This document shows, in pieces, positions 53,638-63,198 of a stretch of DNA of 64,000 bases (position 1 is its first letter; every line of letters starts with the position of its first letter). The notes below the pieces were generated by a model that saw only the letters and a list, made by a program, of their open reading frames with translations, ran no database searches and was not told where the DNA came from. The position numbers were made by a program, and so were the translations under genes. Origin of the DNA: Heterobilharzia americana (Eukaryota > Platyhelminthes > Trematoda > Strigeidida > Schistosomatidae). The stretch spans positions 43,941,920 to 44,005,919 of the forward strand of contig OX104128.1 of assembly GCA_944470555.2 (NCBI GenBank). The letters run 5' to 3'.

Positions 53638-53865
53638 TTAGTCAGGAATCAACAGATGTAAAGACATAGACCCGATCTATCAACCAATAAGAAAAATGAT
53701 GAAGGACGGAATGGTCAGAGGTGAAGCAGAGGAACAGCCAACAGGAAAGTCTATACAATCAATGACACAATAATCGAAGGAAACAACCAATCACAGACCA
53801 CATCGTCAGAACAAGCTACTAAATCACTCACGGAGAGATATTGACAGCTCACTTCATACTGAAGT

Positions 53866-53903
53866 TAGTGCTGATGATGTCGTCTAGCAAGACGATGAAA
53901 GCT
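53866..53903 (+). ncRNA. Hammerhead-like motif in PLE tail (plus-strand arm)
   Basis: CTGATGA is at 53871-53877, then stem II GTCGTC...GACGAT with a six-base loop, GAAA at 53897-53900, and a minimal stem III leading to a CTA cleavage triplet. Stem I could pair GTG/CAT and TT/AA around one mismatch. One extra U lies between the core and stem II, so the fold is not canonical. Hammerheads in PLE terminal repeats are established knowledge, which supports the assignment. Confidence 0.55.
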
Positions 53904-53943
53904 ACATGAATAAACAACCCAGCTCAGAGAGCACAATACAACC

Positions 53944-54399
53944 TAGACCATCCACCTGAGCTACAAATGTTCTTCATTATTTCAAAATGTTTTCCTCATT
54001 ATTATCTCAGACATTATGTAATTCCTTTTTTCCGATCTACTGATTTTAATTCAAATTTGAGCTTCGTTCAAAAATAAATGTCTTGAAACATTCCTTTTCT
54101 CTTACTATGTGAATAGAATATTTATACGTGATTGTACAGCTTCAGAATGATTTTGCTGAGAAGAGTGACGTTTTGCTACACGTCTTTTGTTTTATGACTT
54201 ATTGGGGATTTTTAAACCACACATATATTGATTTCAGGTTGGTAATCATCATGATCCATATTTCCTACTTCTGGCAGTTAACGATCTAACGTGACATCCA
54301 TATAATCCCGTCGTCGAGTAACTGTCCTCATGTTTGGCTTAGTTGGCCCTGCTGGTTACGACTTCTCATTGGAACTTCGGAAGTCACTTCTTTGGCTAG
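53944..54399. other. Stretch without recognisable feature
   Basis: Nothing recognisable. The last part (from about 54330) may be a diverged 5' section of the SINE that follows. Confidence 0.5.
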
Positions 54400-54518
54400 T
54401 TACCAAAGGGCACTAGATTAATTCACTACTGAGGAGTCCTATACTAAGACGAAACAGCTGTCCAGTGCTCCCAGGTTTCCAATGTTTCTCTAACTGATGT
54501 TAGTCCATGATGAATACA
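54400..54518 (+). mobile_element. Hammerhead SINE (family B), single plus-strand half
   Basis: Carries the family ribozyme and tail 'CCCAGGTTTCC', 'GTTAGTCCATGATGAATAC'. No mirrored left half is seen, unlike four of the other copies. Confidence 0.75.
54424..54467 (+). ncRNA. Hammerhead ribozyme, family B, best-preserved core
   Basis: The core CTGAGGA is at 54429-54435 and GAAA at 54451-54454. Stem II is GTC...GAC (fourth pair mismatched). Stem III is the self-complementary ACAGCTGT. The cleavage triplet is GTC, ending at C54462. Stem I pairs CACT (54424-54427) with AGTG (54464-54467), with one mismatch next to the core. All core bases of a hammerhead are present. Confidence 0.7.
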
Positions 54519-55988
54519 AACCTAAAATTAATTAATAAATCTGTTCAAACGTCGAAACTTAATCTATATGTGTGTACACGATTGAATCGCTTCTTAAAAT
54601 AAACTGGTTGAAAAGCATATACTTCGCTGAATTATTTCTTCTATAATTTAATGGGTATATTCAGAATATTTCAAGTATACTAGTCAGTTATATCAATTGG
54701 AATTTCCAACCATGAATATCTTGTATCTCACTGTCTTCATTTAGCCAGCCTAGACCTTTATGAGTTGCTTTCATCGGCAGTCAGTGAACTAATAGTTTAA
54801 TATTGGACAACAGTCCAACCATACTTGGCTTTAATTCAGTCTATTCTTAGACAGATCGACGCATTTTCAAACGGTATGACATGACCAATGAACGGCTGAA
54901 GTGACAAAGCTTTTGGACACTTATTTACAGCATATCAAAAAGTCGATATTATTCATTTCAGAAATCTAAGTATACCCCCTTGGGTTTATTAAAGTGCTAG
55001 CCATAAACAAATTTAACCCGTCCACTGTTTACCCCAAAAATGGTTTATCCTTGAGCTGAACGTACCCTGATATTATTCCTGCTCTGGATTGTGGAATAAT
55101 CGTTTTAGTTTGTTCGCAGTATTTGAATGATGTCTCACAAAACTTCAGCTTACAAATAGGTTAGTTTTCTGCTTAAACAGTACGGTTGATCATTGAATTG
55201 CCTCCCAATGGTGCAAAAGAAGTTGAGGATAAGGTTGCTTAGGAACCCTGATTACTGCTATACTTTAACCAGCAGTTTAAAAAATTAGTTGGTGTACCAA
55301 TGAGCTGTTTAATTATAGAAAACTCATTTTGATTCCATAGTTGTAAACATTTTAAAGTGTCCAGAAATTCTAAATCGAAGTCTGGTTAGTTTAATCTATA
55401 TTACTTCATGCTTTTCATTTTACACTTCTTTGTATCTGCATCCCTGATAAAGCGAGTTTTTATCAGTGGTTACATCATACTACATATGTTTTACTCCTAT
55501 TTTGTACTGTCCATTATTACGATTATTTGAATTCTGTTCACCCATTGCTTTTGTTTAACATAACATTTTGTTGACGAAATTTCATAGTCGATTCTTCTAC
55601 TGTCTCCGTTTTAAAAAGAAGAGTTAAATATTATTTTCATACATTACCTAGTTAGTTGGTTAACATTTATTTCGACTGCACAGTATTCACAGCCTAAGTT
55701 TCTTTCTAAATGTTGTTTACTTCTTTTCTCCTACAAAACAGTGCAGTATTTGTTGGCATTATGTTTATACTGTGATTTTGTTTTCACAATGTATTTACAA
55801 CTTTCATAACATCTTTTGAATCCTATCTTTCAGTTTGTCCGAAAAGTAATCATTAACCGAAGGATACTGGGCGAAAACGGAGATAACCTAAGGCTGCAAC
55901 AGACAAAGGTGGATGTGCGATGCAGCCAAGATACTTTTGAATGGGCTGTGTTCCCAGAAGCGTATATATGTATATAGGGAGAGAGAGA
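54519..55988. other. Stretch without recognisable feature
   Basis: AT-rich, with no repeat or gene recognised. Confidence 0.55.
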
Positions 55989-56290
55989 GGTAGTATTTGT
56001 CACGGGGTGACATAAATTGGGAACCAACTGAAAACCTGGTGAGCATTGGACAGCTGTTTCGTCTAAAAATGGGACTCAGCAGTACGCACCCACTACCTAG
56101 CAAGGAATCGAACTCAGGACCTTCAGCTTTCACGTTGAACGCGTTAATCATTCAGCAACTAGGTCAGAGTTCAAGGGTTCAAAGTTTCCGAATTTTGTCT
56201 GTTGGCGATATAGCGCGACTTAACAGCTGTCCAGTGCTCCTAGGTCCCCTATGGTTTCCCAACTGATGTTAGTCCATGATGAATACTACC
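55989..56290. mobile_element. Inverted-dimer hammerhead SINE (family B), copy 4
   Basis: A 302-base unit with mirrored ends 'GGTAGTATT' (55989) and 'GAATACTACC' (56281-56290). The minus-strand left half carries the B-box 'GAGTTCGATTCC' (complement of 56104-56115) and a ribozyme with GAAACAGCTGTC intact but three core bases deleted (CTGAGTCCC for CTGAGGAGTCCC). The plus-strand right half keeps 'ACAGCTGTCCAGTGCTCC' but has lost the CTGAGGA core. The unit ends 16 bases before the duplicated block at 56307. Confidence 0.8.
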
Positions 56291-56306
56291 TCTAAATTAA
56301 AATCCC

Positions 56307-59066
56307 CATTCATCCCAAAAATACCTTATTGTATAGTGCTCATTGGTGGCATGCTTCCAGATGGATATCAAGAAGTTCTAATGAGGAGCAGTGACCTGTG
56401 GGGTCAACCAGTTGGAAGGAAAGCGGATACCATCTGAAGACTTTGGGTGGTGGTCACGCTATATCGCGAATTGACAGCAGTTGGAAACTGTGAAGCACTG
56501 AACTCCGACACAGAGGCTGGATAGTTAACGCGTTCTCCATGAAACCTGAAGGAATTCTTATAATTTATTGAGCAGAGTAAAGCAACATTGTAATGAAAGT
56601 AACATTTGGCTTCGAACACACAGTTAATTTCAGTTAAATAAACTGAATTACAAAGAATAAGAACAAAAGTAATTTTAACAAAAACGGGTAGTCCACATAG
56701 TACTCCTATGAGATTGAGCAACACCACTGGTAAGAGAACATGGCAATAAGTAGATGCTCAAATACAGAGACAAAAACATGACTGCAAACGTGATATAGGA
56801 GGGATTTTTGATGGTAATAACAATCACTCTACTGCAGACAATAACATTTTGTACAACTTGAAATTCTCAATGTGATATTTCAACAAACTTACTACTTGTA
56901 CAATATATTCAAATCAAATAAACTTGACAGTTGAACAATGTTAATAGAAACACCATGATAGGCAGTAATGCACAACAACTAGTGGTTTTCATGTTGTTGT
57001 TATCCAGTTTGTATGTTACTGGACATGGGTTGGATAGGAAAGAACACGTGAGTTTAGTGATGGAGGTTTATTCATCCTTATGAAAATTTTCTGTTCCATC
57101 TTCATGTTGCTGTAATAGCTATGTGATACATTGTTGTACGTTCAGGCACCAACTACCGTTGACTGTTATACTTCCCCGTAATCTTGTTGTTAACCCATCT
57201 AACGATAAGTTGAAGATATTTTAAGAGTGCGCTATGGTGTGACCTTGGTAACCATGTCGTTATGTGTTAGTGTGAAGGGTGAGAAGTTGTTTGCAATCTG
57301 TAATTCGCTGGACTATGTGACTCATCAGACATATGTTTCTGATATTGAGAATAGTAACAACACCACACTATGGTATATTAACCAGTGGTGTTTACTTTGT
57401 AGGCATGAGAATACCAAAATTTTGGGAATTAATTTTATTATCTCATGGGAAGTATGTTATGTTTAATTTTTGCCAGATTACTTGATTTGTAATCAGTTTT
57501 GTTGAGATTGAATTGCACTTTTCTATCTCAAGTTTAAAGGTTTGCTTGGTTGGTTTCAAGGCAGTTTGCTTTTATCGAACTGAGAGTAGTAAGAGGATTA
57601 CGGAATACCATACAGTACGTAGAGGCTGTTTCATCTTTATAAAAGACTTATCATAAGATCATACCTATCAAGACATACAGTTCTGGGTCTAGTACTGCCG
57701 ACTTTCATAACGGTACCGCTGAGTACTAGACTAGATTTTAGCGGAGTTTCATATAGATATTGCAATTTTTTATGAAGTTGATGAGTTTCACTCTGTTAAC
57801 ATCTCTGTAAGATGTTGAATGACAAAACTGTTTGTAAAATTATCTTAAAAACATCATGATTTTCCCCAAGTTGACAAGCAACTATTTTATCATCATTTTC
57901 AGGTGTATTTTAAATACCTTAAGAGATATTGTGTTTGTTCACTGTTTCAGACAGAGTAGATTGTTTAGGCAGAATTTAGTGTGTAATAAACGAAGAAGAT
58001 GGATTTTACAGTCTAATCAATTTATTCATTAGAATACCTGTAAGAAAAAAAATGGAAATACTGCTGTTAAGAAGACGACTTTCTTGATCACACTGTGTTA
58101 CTGCCTTCTTAGGGTTATTCAGCCTAGTGTAAAGAAATGTGATGACATCAGGTTATAGTTTGTTTCTATAACAAGAACTAGTTTCGGTCTCATTTGTGGT
58201 GGCAGTAGGAGGAATACAATATTGACCAGTCAAAGTGTTTTGAGTTGAATCCCCTCTAGCCTTTTTTCCACATAAGAAGACAAGTTACGTGGTTTTGTTA
58301 GCGTATTCGCCAGTCAAATGTAATATATGTGTTTTTAGGTATTTCTCTTTTCAGTTAGAAAGTAATGTAATTCATCCAATGTTTGGTTTAATCACACCTT
58401 TTATTTGGTGTTTGCCCTCTGGGAGGGAATCGTTCACCTTCCATCGAACTATTTTCAGGAGGATTGAACCTAGGTTATTTATATAATTGAAGTTATAGGA
58501 GTCCCAGCAAACAACTTCCACATTTACGTCCAGAAAGCAATTGTACGATAATTATTCCTGATGTGGGAAGACACAACTTATGGACTAAATTTGAGCCTGT
58601 CACTTTCCTATTATTTGACGTAATGTGACTCAACTCTTATGAGTATTTAACGTTTACAGGTTATGTATGATTATAAACAGAGCATAACTGTTATTCCATC
58701 CTTATTTCTTGACCTAGTTTTAAGTATGGAAAAATACTTTCTCTCTGCCACTCCATGCCTTCACTTAGGATTATTATTATTATTGTAGTAGTTATTATTA
58801 TTACTACCAGTGTTTACAGATGGTGTTTGTGGTCGATAACAAGCCTAAGTCACGTAAAGATTCAAACTGTTGACCTTCATTTAAATGACCGCTCCAGATA
58901 TTATTAATGACCAGTAGTTTTGTTAATTTTGCTATGATTTATTTTAAAATCTTCATGTTATTTATCGGTGGGTATCAGAGATCAGATTCTGGAAATTGTA
59001 CAACACAGAATATTTATTACATACCTTACATTCATTCATTAAAATAAAAATGGATTTTCACTATTA
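56307..59066. repeat. 2.8-kb duplicated block, copy 2 (partner 17737-20568)
   Basis: Direct-orientation repeat of 17737-20568, about 38.5 kb away, nearly identical over its length, with a much shorter TTA run (about 58769-58795). The left edge nearly abuts the SINE at 55989-56290. The right edge is followed by 'AAAATCG', and 'AAAATC' also occurs just before the left edge, which could be a target-site duplication. No gene is recognised inside. Confidence 0.9.
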
Positions 59067-59277
59067 AAAATCGTCAGACTGTAATAATTTCGTAGCTTAA
59101 TTGTATGCCATTGTTACTTGTCCTAATGCTAGATATTTCATTCATTCTAAAATGGTTAGTAACAAATATTTTAAAGAACATCAGTTGATTTATGGCTTTA
59201 TATCTCATCTATTTATCTGACTAAGTTAATTTTGAAACAGTTAGTCCTTTTTATGAATTTCGATAGCGAAATTATGA

Positions 59278-60668
59278 GACGAAGTTTATCTGTGCAATGT
59301 GATGTATTTGCGCAATACATTTCGAACAATCTGTTCACACATTTACTTGTCAAGTCAATATATATTAGACCGAGGACTGGGAGGGGGAGATAAATACAAC
59401 AATCAACACAATAGGGGATTAAAATTAAGAAAGATGAGGACAAACAGGAAGTGATATAGTTGGTCCTAATCTTGGTAAGAAAACAAAGTTTACCAAGGTA
59501 GGTGTAGTGTAATAACAAACTGTTTTTGTACACATAAAGGTGGTTTAAATTTGTGCATGGCTATGGCTTCCACAAATCTCAGAATATGTCCCTGACTGTT
59601 TCTCTATCAAACTTTGAAAGCTGCTTGAACATTAACTTTGTGACCTGTTTCTATGATATGTTTAGCTATAGATGAAGAGGGTCGTCTCCCACCAGCGTTT
59701 ATCATTGTTTCACACTCCATTTGTTTTTGAAGCCATTTAGGCACATGTTCCCCCACCCTCAACTGCATACCTCAATTACTCCTCCCTATGTATGTGTGAC
59801 CACACACACATGTAAATTGGCAAACACAATGGGATGTGACGTAATCACTGGTGCAGTGTTTAGGTTTTTGGTGAAGCATGTGTTTTGTTTTCTCCACAAT
59901 GGTAAGCTTCGCTGCGTAATACGTTTTCTTAATGGCTGATGTCAGCCTACGTCTCAAAATGATACTCTTTAGCTCCCCTCTGTATGGTAGAGTGATATGC
60001 ACATTTTTCTCAAGGACCGTGTATTAAGTTGGCTTTGGTGCTACTTGACCTCTACAACAGTTTATAAACTTCGTCGGATATCCATTTTCCATAAATGCTT
60101 TGCTCAGTAATTTGATGTCTTCATCCATCGCATCTGGTGTACTGATACGATAGATCCTGTTAAACAAGCATTTTACTAAACCTCGCTTGTATTGGATTGG
60201 ACAAAAACTATGGCTTCAAAAACAAATGGAGTGTGAAACAATGATAAACGCTGGTGGGAGACGACCCTCTTCATCTATAGCTAAACATATCATAGAAACA
60301 GGTCACAAAGTTAATGTTCAAGCAGCTTTCAAAGTTTGATAGAGAAACAGTCAGGGACATATTCTGAGATTTGTGGAAGCCATAGCCATGCACAAATTTA
60401 AACCACCTTTATGTGTACAAAAACAGTTTGTTATTACACTACACCTACCTTGGTAAACTTTGTTTTCTTACCAAGATTAGGACCAACTATATCACTTCCT
60501 GTTTGTCCTCATCTTTCTTAATTTTAATCCCCTATTGTGTTGATTGTTGTATTTATCTCCCCCTCCCAGTCCTCGGTCTAATATATATTGACTTGACAAG
60601 TAAATGTGTGAACAGATTGTTCGAAATGTATTGCGCAAATACATCACATTGCTCAGATAAACTTCGTC
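59278..60668 (-). mobile_element. Penelope-like element 3' fragment with 459-bp inverted arms
   Basis: The minus strand at 60002-59772 reads 'MHITLPYRGELKSIILRRRL', 'CVCQFTCVCGHTYIGRSN', then past a stop 'LRVGEHVPKWLQKQMECE' (GIY-YIG module). Arms 59278-59736 and 60210-60668 are both 459 bases and almost perfect reverse complements. Each arm encodes 'SSSIAKHIIETGHKVNVQAA' and 'VEAIAMHKFKPPLCVQKQFV', ending in 'LHLPW'. The element thus consists of its own 3' end in both orientations with a 473-base centre. Confidence 0.85.
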
Positions 60669-60835
60669 TTCTAAATACGCTGACTTGATTTTGCTAAAAT
60701 GTGCTACTACATTATATGCAATTTCAAAAAGTCAAATGAATGAACACATTTTGAAATACCTGAAGGAAAGATAGATTTGTTTATAAAAATGACTGCTTAC
60801 TGACTAAATCTAAATATTTTTAGTCTGAAAGTTTT

Positions 60836-60925
60836 CGGGGACCCAACTGGAGTCCCATACTAGGATGAAAGAACCGTCCAATGTTTCCAGGTTCTCCAAC
60901 TGATATTAGTCTGTGAGGAATATTT
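60836..60925 (+). mobile_element. Hammerhead SINE (family B), short decayed copy
   Basis: 'CTGGAGTCCCATACTAGGAT' then 'GAAAGAACCGTCCAATG' and the tail 'AGGTTCTCCAACTGATATTA'. Part of the core is deleted. No mirrored half. Confidence 0.65.
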
Positions 60926-61501
60926 ACTTGAACATTTTCCTTCTGGTCATAATTACATAATGATGATGACAATGAGTTAAGATTAGCAAAGAGGAAATTC
61001 ATAATGCATTATGAATTAGTAGAAAGAAGCCTAAATTACAGTGGTTCAAATATTTCGGTTTGTGTTAGGAAAGATTTTTCTTTTTCATACAATCATTCTC
61101 CTCTATAAATCTTTTCAAAGTAAGAACCATTAGTCTAATGAGAATAAAAAACATCAGGATTATCTCAATCCTTACTTTGAGCAACTGTATTGAGATTCAT
61201 CCAATTTTTGTAGTTCCACTGAACATGTTTAATTTTTCATTCTATGACAGTATCTTCCTGACTTATAATTCAGACAAAGATAAGATTGAGATTATGAGCT
61301 TACTGACAATCTTCTCTGATATGACTGCATTTAGTGGGAAGCAATAAATAGGATTAAATAGCACCCGAATTAACAATTTAAACCACTGAGTGCTCATGTA
61401 AAATGACTTATCAATAGGAAGATATCTCAGAGAGTGGTAGAAACAATCAAGTGTTTACTTGTAAAGCAGGATGAAATGATTCTTGACACTTCTAATCATT
61501 C
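60926..61501. other. Stretch without recognisable feature
   Basis: The open frame 61138-61347 shows no family similarity. Nothing else recognised. Confidence 0.5.
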
Positions 61502-61999
61502 ATCGCATAAGGTGTATTTTACTTGCCTAGTCCAAAAGTAGTATATTAAAACACATAACAACATAAACAGATATTCTGTATTATTGCTCAACGTTTCGAT
61601 CTTGCTAGGAAGATCCTTTTCTAGAGTGTGAATATGAAATTAAGTTTTCAGGTCTGATACTAAAGGTGACATCTATGATCATCCAGTTAGATTATGATGT
61701 GGAACAGAGATGAGTGTATTAGAAAATTGGTCAGAGACTTATTCCTGTTGTGTACGTAAGGCAGAACAAAAATGGGATGGGGAAATTTAGTTCGACTATA
61801 AAATGTACACTGCAATTGTGTCATCAAGGAAAGTAAGAGTAACTTAGTATTTCGGGAAGTCCTATTGTATTTCTTTATCAGATATCAACATCAGAAGAAA
61901 GAAGACGTATCCTTAATGTTTACAACATCAGAGTATTCTTAAAGCAGACGAAAACTTTGCAGTCACTTGTGCGAATTAAAAGGCCAGATTCCTTATTTG

Positions 62000-62175
62000 G
62001 GGCAACGGAACTGTGCCTAAGTGACCCAGCAGATAACGCTTTGGAAGCGATGGGTACTGGGTTAGGGTATCAGTGGGAACAGCATTCCTGGCCAAGACGG
62101 AGGTACATCTAGCTGATGAATCGCAGACGCGACGAAACGTGTGTCCTGGATTCCATTGCTAACCACCAAGCAGGT
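62000..62175 (+). mobile_element. Hammerhead SINE, Sm-alpha-like, nested in PLE
   Basis: Head-like sequence 'CCCAGCAGATAACGCTTTGG' and 'TACTGGGTTAGGGTATC' (weak A and B boxes) is followed by a body with 'GGAGGTACATCTAG', the ribozyme (62107-62151) and the tail 'CCATTGCTAACCACCAAGC'. It lies between the arms of a PLE, so it probably inserted later. Confidence 0.8.
62107..62151 (+). ncRNA. Hammerhead ribozyme (Sm-alpha-like), core intact
   Basis: CTGATGA is at 62113-62119 and GAAA at 62134-62137, both canonical. Stem II pairs TCGC with GCGA, a different sequence from the family's GTCC/GGAC. The pair next to the core is A-C instead of G-C. Stem I is ATCTAG/CTGGAT with one G-U. The cleavage triplet is GTC, ending at C62145. 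Probably the most active-looking copy after the one at 41213. Confidence 0.75.
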
Positions 62176-63198
62176 TACATATAGCGATTAATCATGCAGT
62201 ATCGAGTCATCTTCATAGGAGCCAATCTATCGACCGAGGTCAAGCATTTCGACCGCGGTATAGCAGTGGGAGATCACAAGTATCCAACCACAGCAGAACT
62301 TCGTTTATAAGGTAAACTGTAGTGAATGCATTGCTTTGTACGTTCGGAAAACTACTTGCTAGCAGCATCCAAAATATTCCCATGATCTGGAAAAACTTGA
62401 AAAAGGTAATACCATCCTGGCTTATGCCTTAACTTTGTCATAAGATATCATTTGAAAAGGCAAAAGGGTTTCCTTTCTCACATAAAGCTGGTAAGTAGAG
62501 AAGCTTTGAATGTCTGTTCATTCTTTTCTTCAGTCAACAGGAAAAATGGATTAAATATCCCACAAATATGGCAAACCTTAGTGACTGGAGTGGACGGTTC
62601 TAAATAACATACAAGGAAAAAGTAGAACGCAACTTCATTTCGCACTGCTCCTCATGACGGATTCCGAACGCACTCACATTTTAATAGTATCTCGTGCTAT
62701 TTTGCTTAATCGTCATAATCTCTTCAGGAGAAATTGATTTCTTTTTATCCATTTGTCTAATCCTGTTGCATAAGACTTTGTAGGTTTACTACTTTTACCA
62801 AGTTTACGCTCCTTTCTTAGTTATATGTATTCTATGAACAATTCTATATATTACATAGCCCATTTTGTTGTCATTCCTACTTCAACTCCTATCATAAATA
62901 TTAGTACCTTTATCGTTATGTCTATTGTTTTTGTTCTGCCTTACGTACACAACAGGAATAAGTCTCTGACCAATTTTCTAATACACTCATCTCTGTTCCA
63001 CATCATAATCTAACTGGATGATCATAGATGTCACCTTTAGTATCAGACCTGAAAACTTAATTTCATATTCACACTCTAGAAAAGGATCTTCCTAGCAAGA
63101 TCGAAACGTTGAGCAATAATACAGAATATCTGTTTATGTTGTTATGTGTTTTAATATACTACTTTTGGACTAGGCAAGTAAAATACACCTTATGCGAT

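Larger units (their letters stand above)
52176..53943 (-). mobile_element. Penelope-like element with inverted 3'-end duplication
   Basis: The minus strand from 53340 to 52470 encodes an RT tail ('WIRNVGDTFVINKKDDIENT', 'NNQLPFLDVLASR'), the linker ('VYRKPTHTDQILNYNSNNPT', 'NGCSRNFIRRCLSHA') and the GIY-YIG domain. The RT catalytic YVDD is NVGD here, so it is dead. The 636 bases at 52176-52811 are a near-perfect reverse complement of 53307-53943, so an inverted copy of the element's own 3' portion replaces its missing 5' part. The minus-strand arm has a one-base deletion that breaks the frame at the start of the GIY-YIG domain. Confidence 0.85.
61502..63198 (+). mobile_element. Penelope-like element remnant with 271-bp inverted arms, carrying a nested SINE
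   Basis: Arms 61502-61772 and 62928-63198 are reverse complements of equal length with very few differences. Between them, at about 62310-62470, the plus strand reads 'FVYKVNCSECIALYVRKTTC' then 'LEKLEKGNTILAYALTLS', a degraded GIY-YIG module ('Y..NC..C...Y.(G)KT'). Each arm contains 'AAGATCGAAACG' next to a stem (complement of the left arm; 63098-63109 on the right), resembling a PLE hammerhead with a lost core. A hammerhead SINE lies inside at 62000-62175. Confidence 0.72.

Noticed and set aside
61502..63198. Possible DNA transposon with long terminal inverted repeats
   Set aside because: A degraded GIY-YIG reading inside and hammerhead-like stems in the arms fit a Penelope-like element better; no transposase reading found.
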